Part shown: piece by piece, positions 25,093-33,918 of the stretch | Layout: each line of letters opens with the position of its first letter | Position numbering within the stretch: the stretch's first letter is position 1 | Source of the DNA: Methylotenera_A sp036676175 | Lineage (GTDB): Bacteria; Pseudomonadota; Gammaproteobacteria; Burkholderiales; Methylophilaceae | Assembly (NCBI GenBank): GCA_036676175.1 | Contig: JAKFDL010000020.1 | Span: forward strand, 14,278 to 78,277 | Direction of reading: 5' to 3' | DNA length: 64,000 bases | Translations under genes and position numbers: made by a program | Notes under the pieces: model-generated | Database searches by the model: none | Told to the model about the DNA's origin: nothing | The model's input: only the letters and a program-made list of their open reading frames with translations

Positions 25093-26694
25093 ATGGCCGC
25101 AATCAAAAGAGCACTCATCAGCGTATCAGACAAAACAGGCATTATCGAACTTGCCTCTGCACTGGTTAAATTAAACGTAGAGATTTTATCTACTGGCGGC
25201 ACCGCTAAACTGTTTCGCGACAACAATATTCCCGTGATTGAGGTGAGCGATTACACGGGATTCCCCGAAATGCTAGATGGCCGCGTCAAAACGCTACACC
25301 CCAAAGTACATGGTGGCTTACTTGGCCGTCGCGATTTACCCGAACATATCGCGGCCATGCAAGCGCAAGGCATCCCAAATATTGATTTACTGGTGGTCAA
25401 TTTGTACCCTTTTGAAGCGACGATTGCCAAAGCCAATTGCACGTTAGAAGATGCAATTGAAAACATCGACATTGGCGGCCCCGCCATGGTTCGCAGCGCC
25501 GCCAAAAACTGGAAAGACGTGGCTGTACTAACAGATGCAAATCAATACGAGACCTTTTTGACCGAGCTGCAAGCCAATAATGGCGCGGTCACTGGCGACA
25601 CTAAATTTAAGCTTTCTGTTGCTGCCTTTAACCGTATTAGTAATTATGATGGCGCTATTAGTGATTATTTAAGCAGCCTGAATGTTGATGGCACCCGCAA
25701 AGCTTTCCCCAACCAAACCAATGGCCGTTTTGTAAAAATGCAAGACTTGCGCTATGGCGAAAACCCACACCAGCAAGCCGCGTTTTATCGCGACCTTTAC
25801 CCTGCACCTGGCAGCTTAGTAACAGCCGAACAGTTACAGGGCAAAGAGTTAAGCTACAACAATATTGCCGATGCGGATGCCGCTTGGGAAACAGTCAAAT
25901 CATTCTCAAGCACTGCTTGTGTCATCGTCAAGCACGCCAACCCATGCGGCGTGGCGTTGGGTAAGGATGCGCTCGAAGCCTACAGTAAAGCCTTTAAAAC
26001 CGACCCAACCTCTGCTTTTGGCGGCATTATCGCTTTTAACACGATAGTGGACAAAGCAACGGCAGAGGCTGTGAGCAAGCAGTTTGTAGAAGTATTGATT
26101 GCGCCAGAATATACTGCGGATGCGCTGGCAATTTTTACCGCAAAAGCCAATGTGCGTGTGCTTAAAATTGCACTGCCACAAGGCGGCGCTTTAGGATTAA
26201 AAGCAAGTGCATGGCAACAAGGCCGTAACTCACATGACACAAAAAGAATCGGTTCTGGCTTGCTTATTCAAACCGCAGATAACCACGAAATTAGCCCTTC
26301 TGATTTAACCATTGTCAGCAAAAAACAACCAACCCCCCAACAAATGGCCGACATGCTGTTTGCATGGAACGTGGCGAAATATGTCAAAAGTAATGCAATT
26401 GTATTCTGTGGTGATGGTATGACTTTAGGAGTAGGCGCTGGCCAAATGAGCCGCGTCGATAGTACTAAAATTGCTGCTATCAAGGCGCAAAATGCTGGGC
26501 TATCACTCAAAAACTCGGTAGTCGCATCTGATGCATTCTTTCCTTTCCGCGATGGCATTGATGTATTGGCAGACGCTGGTGCAGCTTGTGTGATTCAACC
26601 AGGTGGCAGCATGCGCGATGATGAAGTGATTGCAGCTGCAGATGAACACGGCTTGGTCATGGTCACCACCGGCATTCGCCATTTCCGGCATTAA
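25093..26694 (+). CDS. purH: Bifunctional AICAR transformylase/IMP cyclohydrolase
   Basis: Catalyses the last two steps of de novo IMP synthesis. The N-terminal cyclohydrolase (about 1-195) shows ALISVSDKTGI, STGGTA, and DGRVKTLHPKVHGG; the C-terminal transformylase shows KHANPCGVALG (with the catalytic Lys-His), TSAFGGIIAFN and the final DAFFPFRDGID. Length 533 is typical. It is followed after 25 nt by purD, so the two purine genes form an operon. No PurR-like operator was recognised in the 55-nt spacer after fis. Confidence 0.97.
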   Translation: MAAIKRALISVSDKTGIIELASALVKLNVEILSTGGTAKLFRDNNIPVIEVSDYTGFPEMLDGRVKTLHPKVHGGLLGRRDLPEHIAAMQAQGIPNIDLLVVNLYPFEATIAKANCTLEDAIENIDIGGPAMVRSAAKNWKDVAVLTDANQYETFLTELQANNGAVTGDTKFKLSVAAFNRISNYDGAISDYLSSLNVDGTRKAFPNQTNGRFVKMQDLRYGENPHQQAAFYRDLYPAPGSLVTAEQLQGKELSYNNIADADAAWETVKSFSSTACVIVKHANPCGVALGKDALEAYSKAFKTDPTSAFGGIIAFNTIVDKATAEAVSKQFVEVLIAPEYTADALAIFTAKANVRVLKIALPQGGALGLKASAWQQGRNSHDTKRIGSGLLIQTADNHEISPSDLTIVSKKQPTPQQMADMLFAWNVAKYVKSNAIVFCGDGMTLGVGAGQMSRVDSTKIAAIKAQNAGLSLKNSVVASDAFFPFRDGIDVLADAGAACVIQPGGSMRDDEVIAAADEHGLVMVTTGIRHFRH

Positions 26695-26719
26695 TTGCAA
26701 TCACTAAAGGATATTGAGT

Positions 26720-27988
26720 ATGAAAATTTTAGTGATTGGTAGCGGTGGCCGTGAACATGCGATTGCTTGGAAAATTGCCCAAAATAAAACCATTAGCCGC
26801 GTCTATGTAGCGCCTGGCAATGCAGGCACCGCCATCAATCCGGACATGGTGAACGTGCCTATCTCCAGCGTGCCTGATTTATTGGCATTTGCGCAACAAG
26901 AGCAAATTGGCCTGACCATTGTTGGGCCAGAAGCACCACTTTCTCAAGGCGTCGTCGATGCTTTTCGTGAAGCAGGGTTAAAGATTTTTGGCCCCACCAA
27001 AGCAGCCGCGCAACTGGAGTCTAGTAAAGATTTCGCTAAGGCGTTTATGTTACGCCACAACATTCCCACTGCTAAATACCAAACTTTTAGTGATGCCAAA
27101 CTGGCACATGACTATGTGAATGCACAAGGCGCGCCGATTGTGATTAAAGCCGATGGCTTAGCCGCTGGCAAAGGCGTGGTAGTGGCGATGGATGTGGTCG
27201 ATGCACACGCTGCGATTGATGCCATGCTGGCAGATAACAAGCTTGGTAGCGCCGGCTCTAGAGTGGTGATTGAAGAGTTTTTAACCGGTGAAGAAGCCAG
27301 CTTTATTGTGATGGTGGATGGAAAAAATATCCTGCCACTCGCCACCAGCCAAGATCACAAACGTTTGTTAAATGCTGACCAAGGGCCTAACACGGGCGGC
27401 ATGGGCGCCTATTCACCCGCACCATGCGTGACACCAGAAATCCATGCGCGTGCACTGCGCGAGGTGATTCGCCCCACCGTAGAAGGCATGGCTAAGGATG
27501 GTATCCCCTACACTGGCTTTCTCTATGCAGGCTTGATGATTGCGCCCGATGGCAGCATCAAAACGCTAGAGTTTAATTGCCGCATGGGTGACCCTGAAAC
27601 ACAACCCATTATGCTGCGACTGAAGTCTGACTTTGTGGCATTGGCCGAACATGCTGTAAATGGCACGTTAGACAAAGTCGAAGCCGAGTGGGATAGGCGC
27701 ACTGCACTGGGGGTAGTGATGGCCAGCGCCAACTATCCTGATAATCCAAAATTAGGGGATGAAATCACCGGATTGCCAAAAGATTTGGTAGACGCGCATG
27801 TATTTCATGCAGGTACGCAATTAAATGATGACAAAATATTCACCAGTGGCGGGCGTGTATTATGTGTAACTGCATTGGGTGAAACGGTGAAATTTGCGCA
27901 GCAACAAGCGTATAAAATTGTCGATGAGATTCAATTTAATGGTGCTCAATACCGGACTGATATTGGCTTTCGAGCTATTAAAGGCTAA
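26720..27988 (+). CDS. purD: Phosphoribosylamine-glycine ligase (GARS)
   Basis: ATP-grasp enzyme joining glycine to phosphoribosylamine in purine synthesis. N-domain MKILVIGSGGREHA with its phosphate-binding glycines, ATP-grasp segments IKADGLAAGKGV and EEFLTGEEASF, the QDHKRLL(N)xDxGPNTGGMGAY signature and LEFNCRMGDPETQ are all present. I start at the ATG at 26720, which has AAAGGA 8 nt upstream; an in-frame TTG two codons before it is not needed. Length 422. Downstream hemF begins after 5 nt. Confidence 0.97.
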   Translation: MKILVIGSGGREHAIAWKIAQNKTISRVYVAPGNAGTAINPDMVNVPISSVPDLLAFAQQEQIGLTIVGPEAPLSQGVVDAFREAGLKIFGPTKAAAQLESSKDFAKAFMLRHNIPTAKYQTFSDAKLAHDYVNAQGAPIVIKADGLAAGKGVVVAMDVVDAHAAIDAMLADNKLGSAGSRVVIEEFLTGEEASFIVMVDGKNILPLATSQDHKRLLNADQGPNTGGMGAYSPAPCVTPEIHARALREVIRPTVEGMAKDGIPYTGFLYAGLMIAPDGSIKTLEFNCRMGDPETQPIMLRLKSDFVALAEHAVNGTLDKVEAEWDRRTALGVVMASANYPDNPKLGDEITGLPKDLVDAHVFHAGTQLNDDKIFTSGGRVLCVTALGETVKFAQQQAYKIVDEIQFNGAQYRTDIGFRAIKG

Positions 27989-27993
27989 ACGAT

Positions 27994-28905
27994 ATGGTTA
28001 ACTCAGCTTTGAACACGCAAGCCGTTTTAACTTACCTACACAGTTTACAAACCAAAATCATTGATGCTTTAGAAGTTGTCGATGGTAAAACTTTTCTCCA
28101 TGACAGCTGGAACAGACCCGAAGGCGGCGGCGGCAATAGCTGCTTGCTGGAAGGTGGCAATGTGTTCGAACGGGCTGGGGTTGGGTTTTCGCACGTGCTG
28201 GGAAACAAATTACCACCCGCTGCCACTATTGCCCATCCTGAGGCTGCGGGGAGAAGTTGGGAGGCAATGGGCGTATCGCTAGTATTGCACCCACGCAACC
28301 CTTATGTGCCTACAGTACACATGAACATACGCTTTTTCGTCGCGCAAAAAGAAAATGAGCAGCCGATTTGGTGGTTTGGCGGTGGCATGGATTTGACGCC
28401 CTATTACGGCTTTGAGGAAGACTGCGCGCACTTTCACCGCACTAACAAAACCGCGCTTGATGCCTTTAATCCTAGTTATTACCCTGCGTTTAAAAAAAAC
28501 TGTGACGAATATTTCTACTTAAAACATCGCAAAGAACCACGTGGCATTGGTGGTATTTTCTTTGATGACTTTAACGAACTTGGCTTTGAACAAAGTTTTA
28601 CACTACAGCGAGCAGTCGGCGATAGCTTTTTACAGGCTTATTTGCCCATTTTGCAGCGTCGCAAAGATATCCCCTATGGTGAAAAAGAACGCGATTTTCA
28701 GGCTTATCGCCGCGGACGATATGTAGAGTTCAACTTGGTGTTCGATCGCGGCACTTTATTCGGCTTGCAATCAAACGGCCGCACTGAATCCATCTTAATG
28801 TCGATGCCGCCAATTGTGAAATGGCGCTATGACTGGAAGCCAGAAAACGGTAGTGCAGAGGCCAAACTCTACACAGACTTCCTGATTGAGCGCGACTGGC
28901 TATAA
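27994..28905 (+). CDS. hemF: Oxygen-dependent coproporphyrinogen III oxidase
   Basis: Aerobic oxidative decarboxylation of coproporphyrinogen III to protoporphyrinogen IX in haem synthesis. Signatures: PEGGGGNSCLLEGGNVFE, VHMNIRFF, WWFGGGMDLTPYY, RGIGGIFFDDFN and the YVEFNLVFDRGTLFGLQ segment. Length 303. It begins 5 nt after purD, so it is probably co-transcribed with the purine genes, linking haem and purine synthesis only by position. The oxygen-dependent form fits an aerobe. Confidence 0.97.
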   Translation: MVNSALNTQAVLTYLHSLQTKIIDALEVVDGKTFLHDSWNRPEGGGGNSCLLEGGNVFERAGVGFSHVLGNKLPPAATIAHPEAAGRSWEAMGVSLVLHPRNPYVPTVHMNIRFFVAQKENEQPIWWFGGGMDLTPYYGFEEDCAHFHRTNKTALDAFNPSYYPAFKKNCDEYFYLKHRKEPRGIGGIFFDDFNELGFEQSFTLQRAVGDSFLQAYLPILQRRKDIPYGEKERDFQAYRRGRYVEFNLVFDRGTLFGLQSNGRTESILMSMPPIVKWRYDWKPENGSAEAKLYTDFLIERDWL

Positions 28906-28953
28906 TTCAGGTAAACTGGCGTAAAAGTATAAAGTCAATTAAGGGATGAAAAA

Positions 28954-30354
28954 ATGTTAAAAAAACTTTTACGCACCAAACATGTTGTACCGCACGGCAC
29001 TAGCGGCCTTAAAAAATGCTTAAGCGCATTTGATTTAGCCCTTCTAGGTATTGGCTGCGCGATTGGTACCGGCATATTTGTACTGACAGGCATCGCCGCC
29101 GCCACACAATCAGGGCCGGCAGTGGTACTGTCGTTTGTGTTTGCGGGGATTGCTAGCGCATTTGCGGCCTTGGCTTATGCCGAGCTTGCCGCATCCATCG
29201 GTGGCTCTGGTAGTGCTTACGGTTACAGTTATGTGGCGTTTGGCGAGTTAATCGCTTGGGTCATGGGTTGGATTTTATTGTTGGAGTATGGTGTAGGCGC
29301 GGCGGCGGTTGCTAATGGTTGGTCGGGTTACTTTGTAGGCACCTTAGCCAACTTTAATATTTACTTGCCGGAAACTCTCACTAAAGCGCCCATGCTAGGC
29401 GGTACCATCAATTTACCTGCTTTTGCCATTATCTGGACACTCACTATTTTGCTGATTATCGGCGTTAAAGAAAGTGCCCGCTTCAATAATATTATCGTGG
29501 TGATTAAACTAGCCACCATCGCCATCTTTATTGCGTTAGCAGTTGGACATATAAACACTGCAAACTGGCAGCCTTTTATGCCATTTGGCTGGTTTGAAAC
29601 GTTGGATACCGGCAAGAATATTGGCGTGCTGGCCGGTGCATCTCTGGTGTTTTTTGCTTATTTTGGGTTTGATGCAGTGTCTACCGCAGCAGAAGAGGCG
29701 AGAAACCCGCAACGCGATTTACCTATCGGCCTTTTGGCCTCGCTTGCATTTTGTACCGTTATTTATATCTTAGTTTCTGGCATACTTACAGGTGTAGTCC
29801 CTTATTTAGACCTGAATACCCCATCACCAGTGGCGTACGCCCTGACTCAACTGGGCTATACATGGGCATCTACGCTAGTCGCTACAGGCGTATTAGCAGG
29901 CCTTATCACGGTGTTATTGGTGCTGCTTTACGGTTTAACCCGTATTTTATTTGCTATGAGCTGTGATGGGTTAATTTCACCTGTGTTTTCTAAAGTAAAT
30001 CCGGATCGCCAAACACCCACACGCATTATTTTGATGTGTGGCTTTGTCGTGTCCTTAGTGGCAGGTTTTTTTCCGCTAGGTGAACTTGCAGAAACGGTAA
30101 ATATTGGTACGTTAGCCGCATTTGTCATGGTGTGCGTTGGTGTGATTGTATTGCGTATTCGCCAGCCTAATTTGCTGCGTCCGTTTCACAACCCATGGAA
30201 TCCGCTAATCCCTGTACTAGGTATTTTATCTTGCGGTGCGTTGATGGCCTTCTTACCCGCCGCCACTTGGATACGCTTTGGTATTTGGATTGTAATTGGC
30301 TTAGTGTTTTACTTTGCTTATTCAATCAGACACAGTAAGTTAAACCACCAATAA
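28954..30354 (+). CDS. APC-family amino acid permease (cationic amino acid transporter type)
   Basis: A 466-residue inner-membrane transporter with about 12 hydrophobic segments. The first helix contains GIGCAIGTGIFVLTG, the unwound substrate-binding region of APC transporters; FFAYFGFDAVSTAAEEARNPQRDLP (helix 6 and following loop) is typical of the YfnA/CAT branch. Substrate cannot be set from sequence. It follows hemF after a short spacer and ends before a strong bidirectional terminator. Confidence 0.88.
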   Translation: MLKKLLRTKHVVPHGTSGLKKCLSAFDLALLGIGCAIGTGIFVLTGIAAATQSGPAVVLSFVFAGIASAFAALAYAELAASIGGSGSAYGYSYVAFGELIAWVMGWILLLEYGVGAAAVANGWSGYFVGTLANFNIYLPETLTKAPMLGGTINLPAFAIIWTLTILLIIGVKESARFNNIIVVIKLATIAIFIALAVGHINTANWQPFMPFGWFETLDTGKNIGVLAGASLVFFAYFGFDAVSTAAEEARNPQRDLPIGLLASLAFCTVIYILVSGILTGVVPYLDLNTPSPVAYALTQLGYTWASTLVATGVLAGLITVLLVLLYGLTRILFAMSCDGLISPVFSKVNPDRQTPTRIILMCGFVVSLVAGFFPLGELAETVNIGTLAAFVMVCVGVIVLRIRQPNLLRPFHNPWNPLIPVLGILSCGALMAFLPAATWIRFGIWIVIGLVFYFAYSIRHSKLNHQ

Positions 30355-30365
30355 ATTTAGACAAC

Positions 30366-30394
30366 AAAAAAGCCAGCTTAAAGCTGGCTTTTTT
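30366..30394. terminator. Bidirectional terminator between permease and cytochrome genes
   Basis: AAAAAAGCCAGCTT pairs with AAGCTGGCTTTTTT around a single centre base. A-run and T-run flank the stem on both sides, so it can serve both convergent genes. The GCCAGC/GCTGGC stem recurs at 46697 and 49813. Confidence 0.93.
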
Positions 30395-30412
30395 ATTTGG
30401 CTATTGCCAATA

Positions 30413-30721
30413 TTACATTGCTAAAATCCATTGTACGATTGATTTGATATCTTCATCTTTTACTTGTGGACTATTCGCTGGCATCGGCATAGGACCCCAA
30501 ACACCGCTACCACCTTTTTTAACTTTAGCGATTAGTTTTGCTTCTGCGGTTGCGTCACCTTTGTATTTAGCAGCGACATCTTTCATAGATGGGCCTAATA
30601 CTTTTTTATCAATTGCGTGACACGCTAAGCAGCCACTTTTCTGTGCTAATGCTTGTGAAGCACTGGCCTGACCAGCGAATAACACGGCTGCGGCTGCGAT
30701 TGTTGCTAATAAAACTTTCAT
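30413..30721 (-). CDS. Cytochrome c551-type monohaem cytochrome
   Basis: A 102-residue periplasmic electron carrier. A signal peptide (residues 1-21, ASA-S region) is followed by the haem-binding CLACH (C31, C34, H35) and, near the C-terminus, VWGPMPMPANSP supplying the axial methionine; the spacing and the KVLGPSMKDVAAKYKG segment match Pseudomonas cytochrome c551/c8. It probably shuttles electrons to a terminal oxidase or peroxidase, or takes them from a methanol-oxidation chain if the host is a methylotroph (inference). Shine-Dalgarno AAGGAG lies 5 nt before the ATG. Confidence 0.93.
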   Translation of the reverse strand: MKVLLATIAAAAVLFAGQASASQALAQKSGCLACHAIDKKVLGPSMKDVAAKYKGDATAEAKLIAKVKKGGSGVWGPMPMPANSPQVKDEDIKSIVQWILAM

Positions 30722-30857
30722 GCTATCTCCTTGAATTCTTATAATAAACCTGCAATTTTATGCAACTTGCATGATACCTGACTATTTAAAATTCACAATA
30801 GCCCATTGGCTGGGTTATCGCCTTTGGCGTTAATATTTGTAAATTTACAACGCTAAA

Positions 30858-32912
30858 TTAAATAGCTAAGTTATTTAGCAGTGTCTGCAAATCACTTAAA
30901 CTCGGTGTACAAACAACGCCCTGGCACACCCAAGCGTTGACACCCCCCGTAAACTTTCTTTGCATGGTAGGCGGTAAGCCCTGGATATTTTTATCCCAAG
31001 TTTCATCTAGATAAAAAAACAGGTGGTGCGGGTAATAATGTTGTTGGATGGCATTGTGCCAAGCCCCCATTTGCTTCGCATCACCTCGAATAATCACGAT
31101 ACTTGGCGGCGTTAAAAACTCTTGTAAGGCATGGGCAAGACTGGCACAGGCAGCTGGGTTGTTGGTTAAGTTTCTGTCGAATGCTTTTAACGTGCGCTCT
31201 ACTGCTTGCAAATAGCGCGGTTCACCCAAGATGTGCCCCAAGCGCTGTAAGGCCACCGCGGCAATACCGTTGCCGTTAGGCGTGGCGTTGTCATAAGCCT
31301 GCTTGGGTCGATGAATCAGTGTCTCATGCGTATGGCTGGTAAAATAAAAACCGCCGTCTTCTGCCTCAAAATCAGCCAATAACGCTTCGGCTAAATCTTC
31401 TGCAAATGCTAAGTCTTCCGCACGATAATCGGCTTGCATTAACTCAATTAAGGCATCCAACAAAAACGCATAATCATCTAAATAGGCGTTTAAATGTGCA
31501 TGATAAATTCCATTACCATCATCTTTGCAGGTGGCTAATAACTGTTGATTTTTCCACATGTGTTCGCGGATAAAATCCACTGAATTTTGCGCAAGCTCTA
31601 GCCAGTCTGGCCTGTTAAACACACGTCCCGCCCGTGCCAATCCTTTAATGGCGAGTGCGTTCCAACTGGTTAAAATCTTATCGTCGCGCCCTGGATGTGG
31701 CCGTTTAACACGTGCTTCAAATAACTTGGTTTGCGCGCTCTTAAGCATAGCAACTTCATCATGCTCTGCAGGCCTGACCAGATAAGGGTGCCAGGCCTGC
31801 GTATTTGAATGTGGGTCTTCAAAATTAGGCGCATGGTCAAACCCGTAGCATTGGCTTGCCACCACAAATTCATCGGGGGTGAGTGTTTTTTTTACCTCGG
31901 CTGGTTGCCATACATAAAATGCCCCTTCTGCTGAATGTCCATGTTCATCCAGAGAATCAGCATCTAATGATGAATAAAATGCACCTTTTGAGTCGCGCAT
32001 TTCACGTTGTAACCAAGCCAATGATTCTTCTACCACTTGCTTATATCGGGCGTCTTTACTGATTTGCCAACCATCGCAATACAAAAACAATAATTGACCG
32101 TTGTCGTAAAGCATTTTTTCAAAATGCGGGATATTCCAACGCGGATCAACTGAGTACCGACAAAAACCACCACCCAGTTGATCGTATATTCCACCATTAG
32201 CCATCGCAGATAACATCTGCAATGCCATGGCTTCAGCTCTTTTGTTACCCGCTTTTGCTTGATGTAGTAGCAATGTGATATCGGCAGGGTTGGGGAATTT
32301 TGGTGAACTGCCAAATCCACCATGCTCAAAATCAAAGCTGCTTTCTAGAGAATCAAATGCCACTTTTAAAGTAGCTGCATTTGCGCTTAAGCTACTACTT
32401 GGCGTTGGAATAGTACGTTTCAACGCAGCGGCTAATTGGCCATTTTGTGTGGCAAGCTCTGGTTTTTTTTCGTGATAAAACTGTGCCACACGCGGAATTA
32501 AATCGGCAAACCCGGGTAACTGATAACGTGGAGTTTTAGGAAAGTAAGTGCCAGTAAAATAGGGTTGTTGGTCAGGCGTTAAAAACACCGTCAATGGCCA
32601 ACCGCCACTTTTTTGGCTGAGCATGCTGTGTGCGGTTTGATAGATTTGGTCAATGTCAGGACGCTCTTCGCGATCGACTTTAATATTAATAAAGTGCGTG
32701 TTCATAATCGCCGCAACTTCAGCATCTTCAAACGATTCGTGTGCCATGACATGACACCAATGGCACGCAGAATAACCGATTGAAAGCAGGATAGGCTTAT
32801 CCTGTTCGCGTGCTAAAGTAAGCGCTTGCTCACCCCATGGGTACCACTCGACTGGGTTTGCGGCATGCTGCAGGAGATAAGGACTAGTTTCGTGCGCTAA
32901 TGCATTTGGCAT
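30858..32912 (-). CDS. Thioredoxin-fold DUF255 / YyaL-like protein
   Basis: A 684-residue protein of the DUF255/COG1331 family (human SPATA20, Bacillus YyaL). The N-terminal thioredoxin-like domain (about 1-160) has NPVEWYPWGEQAL and the CHWCHVM motif; the rest is an (alpha/alpha)6-barrel resembling N-acylglucosamine 2-epimerases and cellobiose epimerases (HDKILTSWNALAI region appears as GRDDKILTSWNALAIKG). Enzymatic activity is not established. Its start codon overlaps the stop of the upstream mutarotase-like gene at a shared base, so the two are coupled, which supports a sugar-related role (inference). Confidence 0.88.
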   Translation of the reverse strand: MPNALAHETSPYLLQHAANPVEWYPWGEQALTLAREQDKPILLSIGYSACHWCHVMAHESFEDAEVAAIMNTHFINIKVDREERPDIDQIYQTAHSMLSQKSGGWPLTVFLTPDQQPYFTGTYFPKTPRYQLPGFADLIPRVAQFYHEKKPELATQNGQLAAALKRTIPTPSSSLSANAATLKVAFDSLESSFDFEHGGFGSSPKFPNPADITLLLHQAKAGNKRAEAMALQMLSAMANGGIYDQLGGGFCRYSVDPRWNIPHFEKMLYDNGQLLFLYCDGWQISKDARYKQVVEESLAWLQREMRDSKGAFYSSLDADSLDEHGHSAEGAFYVWQPAEVKKTLTPDEFVVASQCYGFDHAPNFEDPHSNTQAWHPYLVRPAEHDEVAMLKSAQTKLFEARVKRPHPGRDDKILTSWNALAIKGLARAGRVFNRPDWLELAQNSVDFIREHMWKNQQLLATCKDDGNGIYHAHLNAYLDDYAFLLDALIELMQADYRAEDLAFAEDLAEALLADFEAEDGGFYFTSHTHETLIHRPKQAYDNATPNGNGIAAVALQRLGHILGEPRYLQAVERTLKAFDRNLTNNPAACASLAHALQEFLTPPSIVIIRGDAKQMGAWHNAIQQHYYPHHLFFYLDETWDKNIQGLPPTMQRKFTGGVNAWVCQGVVCTPSLSDLQTLLNNLAI

Positions 32913-33868
32913 TACAGCGTCTCGATTACATACTCCGCGCTTATCACATGCGTACGACCTGGGTTAATCACCACCATATTATCTAAAGCATTGGTGGTTT
33001 CAACACAGATTGTTTTTCGCCACTCATCGGGCGCACCCATATCAGCCATTTGCGCCGCTTTTTCTTCACCCGGTGTCCATACGACGGTAGTATCGCTGCC
33101 TGATTTTGATATGTGAATGAGTCGATTAAAGCCCGGGTCGTGTAAGGTACAATCCGAACTATGATCAATGTAAATACGGTCGAATTCCCCATTAAACTTG
33201 AGGGCATTGTGCTCTACATGGCGTTGATATTTAAGTATTTTGTCTGCGTACACACAATCTTGCATACCGGTGATTTTTACGTTGGCTATATCGCTGATAT
33301 TCAAGTAGGTGTGAAACGCCTCGCCAATCACAAACGGGTGGTCAGCTTTATTCGTGGTAGACATATCCACACGTAAGCGTCGCCCTACAGTAATCGTAAC
33401 CGTCAGCGCATAGGGATATGAAAGTTGGCGTTTTGCTTCTTCCGTTTCCACCATCTCCAGCATGATGCGGGTAGCGCCTGTAGGCGTAGAGTCGATATCG
33501 ATGATACGCCAAGGAATTACCCTAGCAAAGCCATGCGGACAAAATGTGCTATCGGTGGGGTGTGCGCCAAACCATGGCCAGCAAATGGGGACGCCACCAC
33601 GAATTGAACGGCCTTTTACATACCTGGCATTGCTTGAAAGCCACAGTACAGGATCCTTTAAAAACTTAGGCTGCCAATGCATAACGTGTGCACCTTGCAA
33701 GGCAATCTTCGCAGTGCAAAGGGGATTATCCACCTCAAGATATTGCATGCCGCTTTCATCTACTGTTTGTAGCACATGCGCATGCAGCCTAAAACGTTTT
33801 TCTGTTTTAAGCTCACTAGACTCTACTGTGTTAGTTTCTATTACATCTATTTCTGTGGTTTCTGTCAT
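32912..33868 (-). CDS. Glucose-6-phosphate 1-epimerase / hexose-6-phosphate mutarotase (YeaD-like)
   Basis: A 318-residue galactose-mutarotase-fold protein. YeaD-family signatures are visible: GAHVMHWQP, IRGGVPICWPWFGAH, the FAR-W segment, GEAFHTYLNISDI with catalytic His, and VWTPGEEKAAQMADMG. It interconverts alpha and beta anomers of glucose-6-phosphate. A poorly conserved 25-residue N-terminal tail rich in Thr and Glu precedes the domain. It is followed directly (1-nt overlap) by the DUF255 gene. Confidence 0.9.
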   Translation of the reverse strand: MTETTEIDVIETNTVESSELKTEKRFRLHAHVLQTVDESGMQYLEVDNPLCTAKIALQGAHVMHWQPKFLKDPVLWLSSNARYVKGRSIRGGVPICWPWFGAHPTDSTFCPHGFARVIPWRIIDIDSTPTGATRIMLEMVETEEAKRQLSYPYALTVTITVGRRLRVDMSTTNKADHPFVIGEAFHTYLNISDIANVKITGMQDCVYADKILKYQRHVEHNALKFNGEFDRIYIDHSSDCTLHDPGFNRLIHISKSGSDTTVVWTPGEEKAAQMADMGAPDEWRKTICVETTNALDNMVVINPGRTHVISAEYVIETL

Positions 33869-33918
33869 TTTTTACATTCACTTCAATTAATTAATAAGCG
33901 CTTAATTTTTATTAAAAG

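Noticed and set aside
30837..30850. Perfect 14-bp palindrome TTGTAAATTTACAA downstream of the DUF255 gene, considered as a Correia-element remnant or operator
   Set aside because: It shares GTAAATTT with the ends of element A but lacks the internal boxes, and AT-rich palindromes of this length are expected by chance in such spacers.
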